In this document: piece after piece, positions 1 through 11,780 of the stretch
Numbering within the stretch: position 1 is the first letter of the stretch
Layout: every line of letters starts with the position of its first letter
From: Henckelia pumila
Lineage: Eukaryota; Streptophyta; Magnoliopsida; Lamiales; Gesneriaceae
Assembly: GCF_033568475.1 (NCBI RefSeq)
Contig: NC_133120.1
Span: 94,878,151-94,942,150 of the forward strand
DNA: 64,000 bases
Direction: 5' to 3'
Program-made: the position numbers and the translations under genes
Notes under the pieces: model-generated
Seen by the model: only the letters and a program-made list of their open reading frames with translations
Databases searched by the model: none
Told to the model about the DNA's origin: nothing

Positions 1-384
1 TATCTCAAATTGATATCGACAAACAACTAATAAATTTGATGCATGGATTTATATGATCCACACACTCCGATTTAGATTCAAGCCTTTGCTGCTTATACAT
101 TATAAATCCAATAGTGAATTAAGATCGATGGAAGCAAATTAAACTTAAAACTCCGAAATTTAAATCAACGAAATGAGATTTTAATCATCTCAAAATTGAA
201 TATTAAATGTTATTGATTACTAGGTTGACTCCATCTTTTGTATATAATATAATTTTTATTTTGAGGAGTTCAATTTCGTAGCAATTCAGAGGTCGATAAA
301 AATTAAGGGAACGAGTGGACAACGTAAGAGCTCATGGGGGCCCGAGGGTTCATGACCACACGATGAACTCACATGCACCTACTA

Positions 385-640
385 AATTATATACAAATAT
401 AATTAATGAATCTGGTAATGTGAGTTAATTAGAGTGTAGTTACGTACTAAATTCTTCAACAATAAATACGCGATCGGCGGCCTAAACAAGTAAATTTATA
501 GAGAATATATTTAAGTGGTAATAGATGTATTGTCGTTTTGTTTTGTTTATTTTTTTTAAGCTTTAGTTCCCACAATGGTTTTAAATTCAAGAATATCATT
601 TAAATTTTCACGCACATGGAAGTTCTGCAAAATGTTTGTT
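385..640. repeat. Segmental duplication, copy 1
   Basis: This segment is nearly repeated at 2170-2223 plus 4850-5170. Shared landmarks are the run around ACCTACTAA, the stretch AATGAATCTGGTAATGTG, GATCGGC with CCTAAACAAGTAAATTTATAG, and AGCTTTAGTTCCCAC followed by CACGCACATGGAAG or CGCACATGGAAG. This copy lacks the 2.6 kb insertion found in the other and so acts as an internal empty site. No gene is recognised in it. Confidence 0.75.
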
Positions 641-2218
641 TCGCAACACGGACCGAATTGCACTTGTCCCCCTCAATTTTGCTTATTGACATTTAGGATA
701 GATGGACTATCCCATGTTTCTCTCCTCACTTGTACCTTCCGCCCAATCCCGAAGCCCCGGGACATTTTACTGTGGAAGATGGAGAATAGATCCCGACATC
801 TCGTCAGGTTTGTGAATCCAACAGTGAACTGGATTATGGTCAAACATTACCAAATTGCCCCTGAGTATTCCAACTTACATATTTGGATGCGTGCTCATAT
901 TTTCAGATCTGGATCTGAATCTGAAAAGTATTATGCGATAAAATGGTGTCTACAAATCAAGATATTCGTTAAGATAGGTGAGTAACTCGCAGAAATTCGG
1001 TATGCATCATGTTGCTGAGAAACTGAAAATTATTGATCGCTCTTCTTCCACACGTCATTGATATAATAGCTGCGTATAAGCTCTGTGTGGGCTGAGATTT
1101 GATAGTATATATTCAATTTTTCCATATTTGATCCTTTTTATTTTTTTGGTACAAGAACGTATTGGATTGACTAATTTTCATTGCTCTGGTTAATATGTTT
1201 TTTTGTTTGTGGGAGAAATGAATAGATATTTTTGTACGTGAAAAACTGCTAGCAGAAGAATTATGGAAATCGACACTGCATCTATTAGTTTTTCGAAGCT
1301 CGGTTGTTTGCATCCTTCACTGTCCACAAAGCCCCTCTTCTCGGATGGATCTGTGAATGTAAAGAAATCATAAGGACTAATGACCGTGAATGTAAGGAAT
1401 CACATGATTCCGTAGATTAACTAACCTACCGTTGGAAAACCCCTCTTCTCGGATGGATCTGTCAATCCAAATTTTGCAGAGAACATCAGATACAAATCTA
1501 TATTGATGAGCAAGAGACGACAAAATTTATATTGAGTACCTTTTAAAGATCGTGAAAGATGCAGTAGGAAGAAACAAGATATTGGATGATCTGTGTTGTG
1601 CTGCGTGATGAAGGCGGGTGTAAGATCGGTGGAGTGGGATGTTCCACACTCTTCTCACGGGAGATAAGGTTCAGAAACTGTGGTTGAAAAATATCATCAT
1701 CGATTTTTTTAATTAAAAGATAGTAAGGGCATTTTAGGTAAACCTGCAAAAAAATATATTAATCCGTAGAATTATCAAGTTAAACAAACAACCTACACAT
1801 TATCTTATTCAATTAATCATTCACACCAAACAACAAGCTAACAAATCACATATTTAATTAATCTATTCATTATCAACCAATTTATCAATCCATCTATTAG
1901 TACGTTATCATACAAATTTATAATAATAATTATTTTTCTAAATAATTTATCCACACCGTTCTCTCATTCAATAATTAAAAATCATTAGGCCCTCGTTACT
2001 CTTTTCTGACTCCGCATCTCTGTTTGTTAATGGAGGTGACTCATATGTGAAAGAAGTAATTACTTTTTGGGTGAGTCGAAGTCGATAAATGAGTTTGTTT
2101 AATGCGATTTACACGATTATTATAATTTGCAGATTATTGCGTTTGTCGACGGGGATTTACGTGCATACCCAATACGCACCTACTAAGCATCCATTGAAAT
2201 TATATATTATAATATACA
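641..2218. other. Gene-free AT-rich stretch
   Basis: No supported gene. An open frame of 136 codons at 575-985 shows no recognisable domain and no exon context. A 27 bp direct repeat containing CTTCTCGGATGGATCTGT occurs at 1332 and again at 1440. The stretch around 2040-2100 resembles 5200-5250, so the local duplication is wider than its clearest part. Confidence 0.5.
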
Positions 2219-2223
2219 AATAT

Positions 2224-4849
2224 TGTAACACCCGGTATTTTAAATACGTAAATCCGCATGCATAATTAGGATATTTAATTATTTAAATTTGTGATTTATG
2301 GGTTAAATAATTATGTGAATTATTTGTGCATGATTTAATTTATTTTTAAGCATTTAACCCATAATTAGTGATTTTTATGATTTTTAGTATTTTAATTATT
2401 TTATCGCGTGGACGGGACCGTGGACGGACGAGATGACAACTTTCTAGCCAATTAATTTCATGAGCCTTTTTAGAGCCCTAAAATATTATTTTGAGTTTTA
2501 TTATCTCAAAATTTTTAGTATTTAATTTTATATAATTTTAGGAGTCCATTTTTATCCAAATTTAGCCATTTTAATGACTTTTAATTATTTTTAAAATTCC
2601 CTAAATTTGTAATTTCGGGATTTTTATATTTTTAACTTAAGTTATCAGATTTTAACTTTTATTTAGAGTTTTAAAATTTTATGTTTTATATTTAAAACTT
2701 TTAATTATCCTAAAACCTATATTAATTAAAATAAAACCCCAAAACCTAATCTACCCAAACCCTTAATCGATTACCCATTCAGCCGCCTCCCTCTCCCCCA
2801 TTATTCATCTTCTTCCTCGATCAGCAAGCCCTAGGAGGTTCCATAGCTCGATTTTCTTAAAGCTTCGAAGGTGTGTTCGTCCCGTCGTCCCGGAATCGTC
2901 ATCTACTTTCATTTCTCTTCAACCGACGGTGAAAGGCATGTTCTTTCTCAAAAATTTCGTACTATATCAGTGGGTAATAGTGTGGGTGTGTATGCATCAG
3001 ATTCTTTCAAATAATTTTCAGAAAAACGATTTGATTTTTGTGGGTTGAAGCTTGTGTATTCGTGGTTCATTCATCTCACGTTTTTATCACTCTTGGATCG
3101 GTATTAGCTGCTGGTCAGGTCCAGTAGGTGGTGTGGAAGAGGTCTAGGCTGGAATGGCTCGAGTGGCTCGAGCCAAACAAGCCTAGAACCTTAGAAGAGC
3201 AGTTCGGCCGAGGAAGGTGCAGATTAGGGTTCTCGGGAAGGGGGTGCTGGGCTCTGTGCGTGGGCTGCATGGACCGGGGTCAGGGGTTAGGTTCGAACCG
3301 CCCAGACGTGGGCTACGTCTGGGCGGCGGGACTCCGGCCAGGGGTGGCCGGAGCAGGGCGGCAGCAGCCCTAGAAGGGCTGCTGCTCGCGGCGGCCGAGA
3401 AGGGAAGGAAGGGGGGGGGAGCTTCGGGTTTAGGGTTAGGGTGTGGTCCGGGTCGGGTCAGTAGGGTAGTGGGTCGGGTTAAGTCGGTCCGGGTCCGGGT
3501 TGGTGGGCCGGGCTCGAGTCTTTTTATTTTTAAAGTATTTTATGAATTAATTGGTTTTTGGGCCAATTAATTAGAAATAAAATTATTTGGACTCCCAAAT
3601 AATTTTATTTAGGTTTTAAAATTTTAATTAAGTTAGTCCATTAATTTTATGTGCTTTTGAGCCCATAAAAGTTATTGGGCCAGTCTTTGGGCTTTTGGGC
3701 CCATTGGGCCAGTTTAAGTTGTTATTGGGCCTAGAATGTTTTATGGGCTTTAAATTATTTTAATTGGGCTTAGAACAATTTTATTGGGCTTAAGTATGTT
3801 ATTGGGCCAGATTTAAGTAATTGGGCTTGAGTGTTAGGGCCAGCAGTCCAGTACAATCCATGAGAAATTTGCATGTGTCCTGATTATATATTTAATTATT
3901 TTATGCATTGAAGTTATTTTAATATTTATATGTTAGTAAGAAATTAAATTAAATATATATGAAGGACACACATTTTTATTTAAGTACAGGCATTCATGAA
4001 ATAATTTTATGCATGATTAAATGTTTAAGGTTGAGCAATAATAAAATATTTTATGTTGGATGTTGAAGTAGTGTGACAATTTAAGGGGGATTCGTCCCCA
4101 TATGTGAACTATTGAAGGGCAGTTTACTGCCAATTTAAGAGGTGATTCGTCACCGCCACGTACGTTGGTTTTCACGCTGTTCAGTATTTAATGTATGATT
4201 TAAGGTTACACTACGGATACAACCATGCGATGTTAGAAATTTGACTGCTCAACAATGTTTATGTATTATGTTATTTAAGTTATGTTTATGCCATGATATT
4301 TTTAAGCATGCTCCTTCATGTATATGTTATGTATTAGTATCAAAGTGTTTTAAATTATTTTAAACCCTTGTTATGTTAGCATGTTGGGCCTCTAGGCTCA
4401 CTACACTGGTATGGTGCAGGTGAGTTCGTAGAGGAGGATGTAGCTCCTACCGGCGGCGAGGACATATGAGCGGACATGCAGTGACCCCGTGACCGTGATA
4501 GATGTCTGAGTCACATTGCATGTTTTTGATTATGTCAGCATGTTACACATTTTATATTATTTTTCAGTGGTTGTGAGTTTTGAATATTTTATTGAATATT
4601 GTCAGTGCATGCAGATTTTTAATCATTTTATTTATGCAGTACTTTTTATTAAATGTTTGACTCAGATAATTATTTTATTTAAAGAATGAATTTTTTTATT
4701 TAAGTTATTTATTTAGTTATTTTAAATCTTTTTATTCTGTGCATGTATGTATGCGCATATATGTGCATATTTTATTTAGTGAGTATATATATAAAAAAAA
4801 AAAAAATTCCGCATATTTATATATTAATTATAGAGTTAGGGTCGTTTCA
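2224..4849. mobile_element. Solo LTR of a Gypsy-type retrotransposon, 2.6 kb
   Basis: The segment begins TGTAACACCCGG and ends GGTCGTTTCA, so it has TG...CA ends. It is flanked by an exact 5 bp direct repeat AATAT (2219-2223 and 4850-4854). The paralogous copy at 385-430 runs through this site without the insertion. No primer binding site, pol motif or second LTR is present, so it reads as a solo LTR left by LTR-LTR recombination. The GC-rich centre (about 3100-3520, open in two frames) and the G-rich block near 4425-4500 resemble long LTRs of Tekay/Del-like chromoviruses; that family name is inference. Confidence 0.8.
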
Positions 4850-5170
4850 AATATAATTAATGAATCTGGTAATGTGATCTTAATTAGAGTGTAGTTACGT
4901 ACCAAATTCTCCAACAACTAAAGACTCGATCGGCTGCCTAAACAAGTAAATTTATAGAGAATTTAAGTGGCGATAGATGAGAATTTTTTTTTTTGATTGA
5001 TTGATCTTGTATCTAATGATTTTAAGTTTAATTAATAAATTACGAGATTCACTAGTCAAAAAAAAAATGTATTGCGGGTCTTCTTTTTTTTCTTTTTTTT
5101 TTTCTGAAATTAGCTTTAGTTCCCACCATGATTTTAAATTCAATAATTTTTTCGCACATGGAAGTCCTGC
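4850..5170. repeat. Segmental duplication, copy 2
   Basis: Counterpart of 405-640, lying directly after the solo LTR. With the short piece 2170-2223 on the other side of the LTR it forms an interrupted copy of the same segment. Open frames of 60-97 codons here are low-complexity and not supported as genes. Confidence 0.7.
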
Positions 5171-5324
5171 AGCATGTGTGGTAATGGGCTGCTGTCATAT
5201 CATATGTGAACGAAGTAAAATATTTGGGGTGAGCCAAGAAATGGGTTTGATTTTCAAGGTGGGTCGAGCATTAATGCATTATTATTTATTATGATGACCT
5301 AAAAAATTACTATCACTTTATTTC

Positions 5325-5364
<40 letters not shown>

Positions 5365-6137
5365 CACATAAGTTTTGATAGGACAACTATCATGTGTAAT
5401 TATGTGTATCGTTGACATGACATCTTCTATAATATATATTAAAAAAAAAGCACATGAGGCACAGGATTCATATGCTTTAGATTCTAAAATTGGTGTTTGT
5501 AAACTTTAAAAATAATTGATTATAGATTTTTTTAATAAATTATAATCACTTATTTTTAGAGCTTGCAAATAATATCTCAATTTATTATTGAGCTGAGATT
5601 TTTTTTAAACACAAAAATAGTTGTGAGATCATTTCGAGTTAATTTTATGATATGAATCTTTTATTTTATCTGATCTATGAAAATATATTACTTTTTATTA
5701 CAAACGTGCGTATTACTTTTCACTCCATCTACGAATTGGGTCAGTACAATATCCGTGAGACAGGCACACAATAAACTTATCAGATCCTTTTAAAATGGTC
5801 TTTAGGAAAATAGCACAATCAATTTTTAATTTTTTTTTTAGAATACAATCACATTTGGTCTTAAATTAACCAGTTTAATGAAACTAACCTATTGCTTACA
5901 TTAGGTTACATATATATCGTTTAAGCCATTTTCTTTTATATTTTTAATTTATAATTTGTATTTTCATTTCAGTTTTTATTTTTAATAGAAACGTGATAAA
6001 TATAAAATTAATTTAGAAAGTATAAAATATAATATTACGTACATACAAGAATTGAATTATTTGAGTGGATTTGATTTTAAATTCATCGTATCTATTTGGT
6101 TGAAAGTTAAAATGAATGATTTGAAATTTCTTAAAAT
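5171..6137. other. Gene-free stretch with TA microsatellite and decayed repeat
   Basis: A (TA)n run lies at about 5328-5360. The part at 5610-5790, with GTGAGATCATTT, a run of Gs and Ts and CCGTGAGACAGG, resembles stretches at 12755-12935, 28925-29070 and 31800-31935, suggesting one old dispersed repeat family. No gene seen. Confidence 0.45.
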
Positions 6138-6436
6138 GAAAAAATAAGTTTTTTAGTCCAATAACTTTATCTCCTTTTGATTTTGGTCCATTAACTTTTT
6201 TTATGTGGGTTTTGGTCACTAACTTTGTATTTTCAGTATTTTTGGTCCAACTGCATGCGTGTCAGCTTTTGATTGGTCCACGTCATCATTATGGACCAAT
6301 AAAAAATTGACACATATGCAGTTGGACCAAAAAACACTTAAAATGCAAATTTAGTGTACCAAAACTCAAATCGGAAAAGTCAATGGACCAAAACAAAAAC
6401 ATGGACAAGTTGATGAACCAAAAAACTTATTTTTCC
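6138..6436. mobile_element. MITE with long terminal inverted repeats
   Basis: The left end (AAAATAAGTTTTTTAGTCCA) is mirrored at the right end (AACCAAAAAACTTATTTTT). The inverted match extends imperfectly for about 60 bp on each side, including TTTGGTCCATTAACTTTT against its complement. The centre has TTGGTCCAACTGCATG mirrored by ATGCAGTTGGACCAA. No clear target duplication was found, so the superfamily is left open (Mutator-like is possible). Confidence 0.7.
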
Positions 6437-7726
6437 GATTTAAATTGCACAAACTAAGATTAAAATTGAAATGCCGAAAAGACTGGTATGTACACGAATA
6501 ATGATTTCAATTATTGTAATAGAAGATTTTCAAAAAAAAAAAAAAAATCATAAATTCAAACTATTAAGTTATCATTCTAAATTTCTAATGGGATTCGCGT
6601 CTAGAAAGGAATTCCAACAAATCATCGATTACAACTCAACCATTTGGGATGATCGTATTTACCAATATATTACCATGCATTTTATGTCAAACAAATCTCA
6701 GGCAAGATTGTGGGTCCGAATATATAATACAACCTTCATTTGAAGGTGGGATACGTGTATCATTAATTTGAATAGGGTTTTTATGTCATGATCATGGTCG
6801 ATCTAATTTATATTTATAATAAAAAAATAATATTTTGAATGAATTAGTTCCAAAGACAGAGTCAGGATTAAAAATTACTGAGGCTGGCTTCGCCCGACGT
6901 TCAATTATAATTTATACAATAAATTAAATAAAAAAATCGATATATGTTCTTTTGGTTTAAAAATTGAGTTGATGACTTATATTTTCTTAATTCTTTGATT
7001 TACCTAGCTGTAAATTTTAATAATTTCTAAAATTTTCAACGAATTATTATTTTCCAAATTTCACAATTATACAACTTTCAGATATTTTTAACAAAAAATT
7101 CGAAATACAAGCCAATAATAATTGTATATCAATATTCTCAAATATCGTAACAAAAAGATTATTTTCTAAAAATTCGCAACAATAGATTTTTAGGCTAAAA
7201 ATTCGAACTCAAACAATTATAAATATACCACATTGTGTATATTAAAAAAAAAAAAAAAGAAACACATTGTGTTCTGAAAGATATAAATAATGAATCAAAT
7301 ATATATTTGAAATTTTGAATCATCTAAATTTTAAAATATTTTTTATTTAAACAATTTTAATAGTTTGGTAGCTTAAAATATTCTATTAATAAAGCAAAAA
7401 TAAAGCCTAAGCAAGTAAATTTTAGAAGATTTCGGTCCAAATATGTGAATAAATTGACAAAAAAAACTAACAAATATATTTTAAAACAGAATATATTCAA
7501 CTTGAAATTTGAAAAATAAAAGGCTTATTAGCCTATTAATTCAATTTAATGGACTTTATCTTTCTTTTACAAATGATGGAAAGACTAGATGCAAATTTCA
7601 TTTTTTAACCTTGGGCTACAAAACAAAAATTGACAAAAACAATCAATACTAATTTATTTAATTTATTTTTAAATTTAGGTGGGGTTGAAAACTTGGAGCC
7701 CAACCTCTCTCAAGGGTGACTCCGTC
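6437..7726. other. Gene-free AT-rich stretch
   Basis: No gene, long repeat or RNA gene recognised. The open frame at 6471-6743 has no recognisable domain. GACTCCGTC just before 7727 forms part of the target duplication of the next element. Confidence 0.4.
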
Positions 7727-8109
7727 TAGGGCTGGCAAAAAATACTGAAATGCCGTTATACCACCTTTATCGTACCGAAAAAAAAACCAAAAATATCAAA
7801 AATTTTGGTATACCTTAAATTTCGGTACGGTAATTTTCGGTATCGGTATCGGTATACGATTTTTGAATTTTTGGTATTTCGGTATACCGAAAAAAAATCG
7901 GTATACACGGTATCGGTATGATACCGTGTATACCGATTTTTTATAAAAAAAAAATCGGTATACACGGTATCATACCGATACCATACCGAATTTTGGTATT
8001 CCGTACGGTATCGGTATATATTTCTGCCCTACCGAAATTTCGGTATACCGACATGTCGGTATCAAAATTTCCGATACGATATGTGGTATACCGTACCGAA
8101 CCACCCCTA
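7727..8109. mobile_element. hAT-like MITE with foldback core
   Basis: Starts TAGGGCTGGC and ends CCACCCCTA. It is flanked by an 8 bp target duplication with one mismatch: ACTCCGTC (7719-7726) and ACTCCGCC (8110-8117). An 8 bp duplication and these termini fit the hAT superfamily. The interior is built of short GGTATACCG-type inverted repeats, including a perfect 18 bp hairpin (7897-7914 with 7920-7937, 5 nt loop) and a further related copy at about 7962-7991. Open frames here are repeat by-products. Confidence 0.82.
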
Positions 8110-8119
8110 ACTCCGCCCC

Positions 8120-8122
<3 letters not shown>

Positions 8123-8181
<59 letters not shown>
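8123..8181. repeat. (TA)n microsatellite
   Basis: Uninterrupted alternating TA over about 59 bp. Confidence 0.98.
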
Positions 8182-8183
<2 letters not shown>

Positions 8184-9353
8184 TAGTTTTATTTTTTCTT
8201 GGGCGCCGTTTATTTTTTGGATTAATTTATTTTAAATCTTTAAACTTAAAGTTCAATTTGTGTTCAGTATTTATCAGAAAAAATAGATGTTTATACTCCC
8301 CGAAAAGAAAAAATTTTCTGCATTCTCTGGATCCACATGTTTTTTCTTGGATAAAATTTGGTACAAAACATTGAAAATATAGTAAAAATTTACAAAAGAT
8401 TGAAAATATTTATAAATAAATAATATTTATAATATTTTCTTACAATGAGTAAGATATTTTTATTATAAAATAAAATTTAAATAAATATACATTTATGTTT
8501 ATAATTGTAATCAACAAAATAATTTTTAAAAATAAAATGAGTATTTATTTGAATTTTAAAAAAATAATTGGACTTTAAAATAATTTAAGAAAATGATAAA
8601 ATTTACTTTATAACTTAATCATGTATTAATTAAAATATTTTAAATAATCCATGTATCAATTTAACATTTGAGTTAAATTTAACTTGATCGTGTACACAAA
8701 TATATTTTACTAGTTTTAATCGTGAATAACTGTAGGACAATCATTCAAACGGGAAAGAAGACAAAGAAGCTTTGTCAGTATGTGAGATGTATTGACACAT
8801 GATTATATTATATCTATTACCTATTTAAAAATGTGAATAAAAGGGTAAAATTTTACAAGTGTGAATATACAACTTTGTTCTTTTACTTTACACAAATTTA
8901 TGTAAAAATAAATACATATAAGGATATAAATGTAAAAGTTAAATATCGGCTAGGACATAAAAGTAATATATTATATTACTTATCTATACCAATTATAAAA
9001 GTGTGAACCAATGTCAAAGTTTTTCATTGTGTATTTTCAACTTTGTCCTTGGTTAGTACACACTTGATAAATTCTATGATGATACTTTTGTAAAATCATT
9101 TATTATGATAATGTCAAAATTGACAATGTGTGCATATTAGATAAGATTCCAGTTTTCAAAAAGATTGAAATTATACCAAAATACTTTAATTTTTATTTTC
9201 TTATAGATAAAGATAACATATTTTTTCCACAAAAAAATTTAATTAAATTAAATACTTATTCAGTTTCTTAAAGATTGAAACACAAAATACTTTAGTTTTT
9301 ATTTATTTGTAGATGGAATAACATATTTTTTCAACAAAAAATCTTATGTATTT
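8182..9353. other. AT-rich stretch, possible Helitron body
   Basis: No gene. Phrases such as ATTATATCTATTACC and ACTTATCTATACCAATTATA (around 8800-9000) resemble the 5' parts of AT-rich non-autonomous Helitrons, which would pair with the candidate 3' end at 11753-11780. The 5' terminus could not be placed. Confidence 0.35.
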
Positions 9354-10111
9354 TGTTGGGTTTTGGAACATAATCAATCCTGATTTTGATGATAACAAAA
9401 CTTGTTATTGTGTTTCTAACATATTTAGTCTAAGTGCGAATTTGATAACTCAAGATGAAAGGTAAAACTCGAAGTTAGAAAAACTGAATCTCTGGCGATC
9501 TCTACTATTTCAATGATATCTCATAGCTCAGTGATGCAAATGATTATCCGTCAAGACGACTGCATATAAAACTCAATTTGAAACATATCGTATTTCACGT
9601 CAGTTGAGCAAAAACGGATGTTATCTACACCAAACTGACATCGAACTACTTGGAGTGAGTTTGCACAAATGAGTTATATAAATCAAAGTCTTCTAGTGAT
9701 ATCCTTTCGAGGAGGAAGAAGGGGTGACATAGGAGTTGTTGAAATCTTCGAACATCCATAAACAAATCCGTGTCTCTTTATTTCTTGCATTTATTTATTA
9801 CTAATGTTTTGGATTGCATTGTTGAAGCATTTTATGTGTTTGATAAAATACCTAAATGTTGCATTCAAAGTGTTTGATAAAATGCTTCAAACAAAATATT
9901 TTTACTATCTCAACTTGTAATATTTTTAAATATTTCTCAAATGCTTATTCAGTTTTTAGATGGATTATTTCGAGTTTTTTTCGTTTGGTTTTGTAACCAA
10001 ACTCGATATAATTTATCGGTGCTCAATATTTCAAGAACCGAGCTATTGTAGCTCAAAATATTTTAAAAGTGTGTATTCACCCCCACTACACACCGTCGTT
10101 CGATCCTATCA
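9354..10111. mobile_element. Solo LTR, Copia-like, 758 bp
   Basis: Starts TGTTGGGTTTTGG and ends CGATCCTATCA. Both are typical of Ty1/Copia LTRs. An exact 5 bp target duplication TATTT flanks it (9349-9353 and 10112-10116). No internal region, primer site or second LTR is present, so this is a solo LTR. Confidence 0.85.
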
Positions 10112-10195
10112 TATTTTAATTTACGTAAGGACCTATTGAACTAAATAATTATATCATGAGTTCATAAATATAACAAAATATAATATATTTAAACG

Positions 10196-10240
<45 letters not shown>

Positions 10241-11752
10241 TATATAAATTAAATTACACATCGGTGTTGAAATAAATCAATTCATGTGGAGTCAGGTTTT
10301 AATCCAAAATAATAAATAAAGAACAAACCAACACACAAATATCATATATGTAAAAGTTGAAATTTTAAAAATTAACTATTTTTTCTCCTTAAAAAATCTA
10401 AAAACTATAACAATTATTTGATGAGATGATGTTATAATTAACGAATGAATATTTTTATAAGAGTTGGAGATGAATATCTTCAATTGTTTTTACCAAAACT
10501 ATAAGATCAATATTATTTAAATATTATTGAAGTTTGTAAATATATCTATGTTAATAAATCTACTACGGGTTAGTTAATGAATAAAAAAAAGTCTAGAAAA
10601 ATTATGGATGACACGCCTCGCATCAAATTAAATATTTTGTAAAAATTACATTGACACAAATTTTCAATCAGATGAATAAATAAAGAAAAATATGCAACAA
10701 AACGGTTGAGATAAAATATGAAATATATGTTAACATTTGTAATTAAAGACATTCAAAATTCAATCAAAAATTTCAGCAATGAGAGCATTTTAAGCAAAGT
10801 GATCAGTACATTTCGAAAAACGAGAAATCAAAAAGAAAAGAGGACGTTCAACAAATACATTGATCTTTAATGATACTGACATACAAGTAATGAAAGACGA
10901 TAACATACCAGAATGCAGATGAGAATGATGAAATTGTTGTTATTCTTTGCAAGTAAATATTTTTAGTATAAAAAAGAGACCGTCTGATTAAGTAATAACG
11001 ATAGAAAAATGCAAATGATTGATGCAAATAGTATCACAAGATTTGTTATTAAAGATGATGATACTAATGGTTCTTTCATGGAGAATAAAAACACACATGA
11101 TATGAAAAATCGTTAAAGAGGAAAAATCTCAAATATAAAATAAAAAAATATTTGACGCAATAATTTAAATTAAGGTTTAGAATGAATTATCTATACAATT
11201 TTTTCCATAAATCAATAGTGATCAACATATAACATAGAAAATTACAAAATCATATTAATTTAATATAATTTGATTAACATATCTCATTTATTAACAAATA
11301 AATAATAAATCATAGACAAATTCATGGTACGAAGCATGTCATAATTTCTAAAAATTAATTAAAAAAAATAAAAAACTTGATCGAGTTGTAATAATTGCAT
11401 AAGTTTCAATATCAATATTCTGTTAATGTAAAACTACAATAAACGTAACACCTATATTTATAAGCTTACATGAATTATTGATAATGTCTTATTCTAAATT
11501 GTTATTGTGGATGTAAAATAATCATGCCGTAAATAATACAAACATTGAAACTGCAAGTGTTACATTGTTCGGAAATGTTGTTATTAGTTGTAATGTCGAA
11601 GAATATATTAATTACATCACTAAGACATGTAATAAGTTTTTTTTTCAAAAAATATATATTATTACATGAAAATTATTTATTAACTGCGTGTTAATATCTT
11701 CTCATCTCAATTAATTTATTTAACAACGTTTATCGACAACAAAAGATGTTCT
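10112..11752. other. Gene-free AT-rich stretch
   Basis: Contains a (TA)n run at about 10201-10240. Otherwise no gene or complete repeat was recognised. It may be the inner part of a non-autonomous Helitron ending at 11780. Confidence 0.4.
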
Positions 11753-11780
11753 CACGTGCATCGCACGTGACTTATACTAG
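11753..11780 (+). mobile_element. Candidate Helitron 3' terminus
   Basis: A perfect 7 bp hairpin (CACGTGC, loop ATC, GCACGTG at 11753-11769) is followed after 7 nt by CTAG (11777-11780) and then T. A short GC-rich hairpin about 10 nt before CTRR-T is the usual Helitron 3' end. The 5' TC end was not identified with certainty. Confidence 0.55.

Noticed and set aside
575-985. Open frame of 136 codons as a possible gene
   Set aside because: No domain, no plant promoter or splice context, and it overlaps a duplicated noncoding segment.
3420-3450. Telomere-like GGGTTTAGGGTTAGGG
   Set aside because: Only two or three units inside an LTR and surrounded by related GGGTCGGG repeats; not an interstitial telomere array.
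3128-3570. GC-rich open frames with glycine and arginine
   Set aside because: They lie within the solo LTR; the lack of stops is explained by GC-rich composition.
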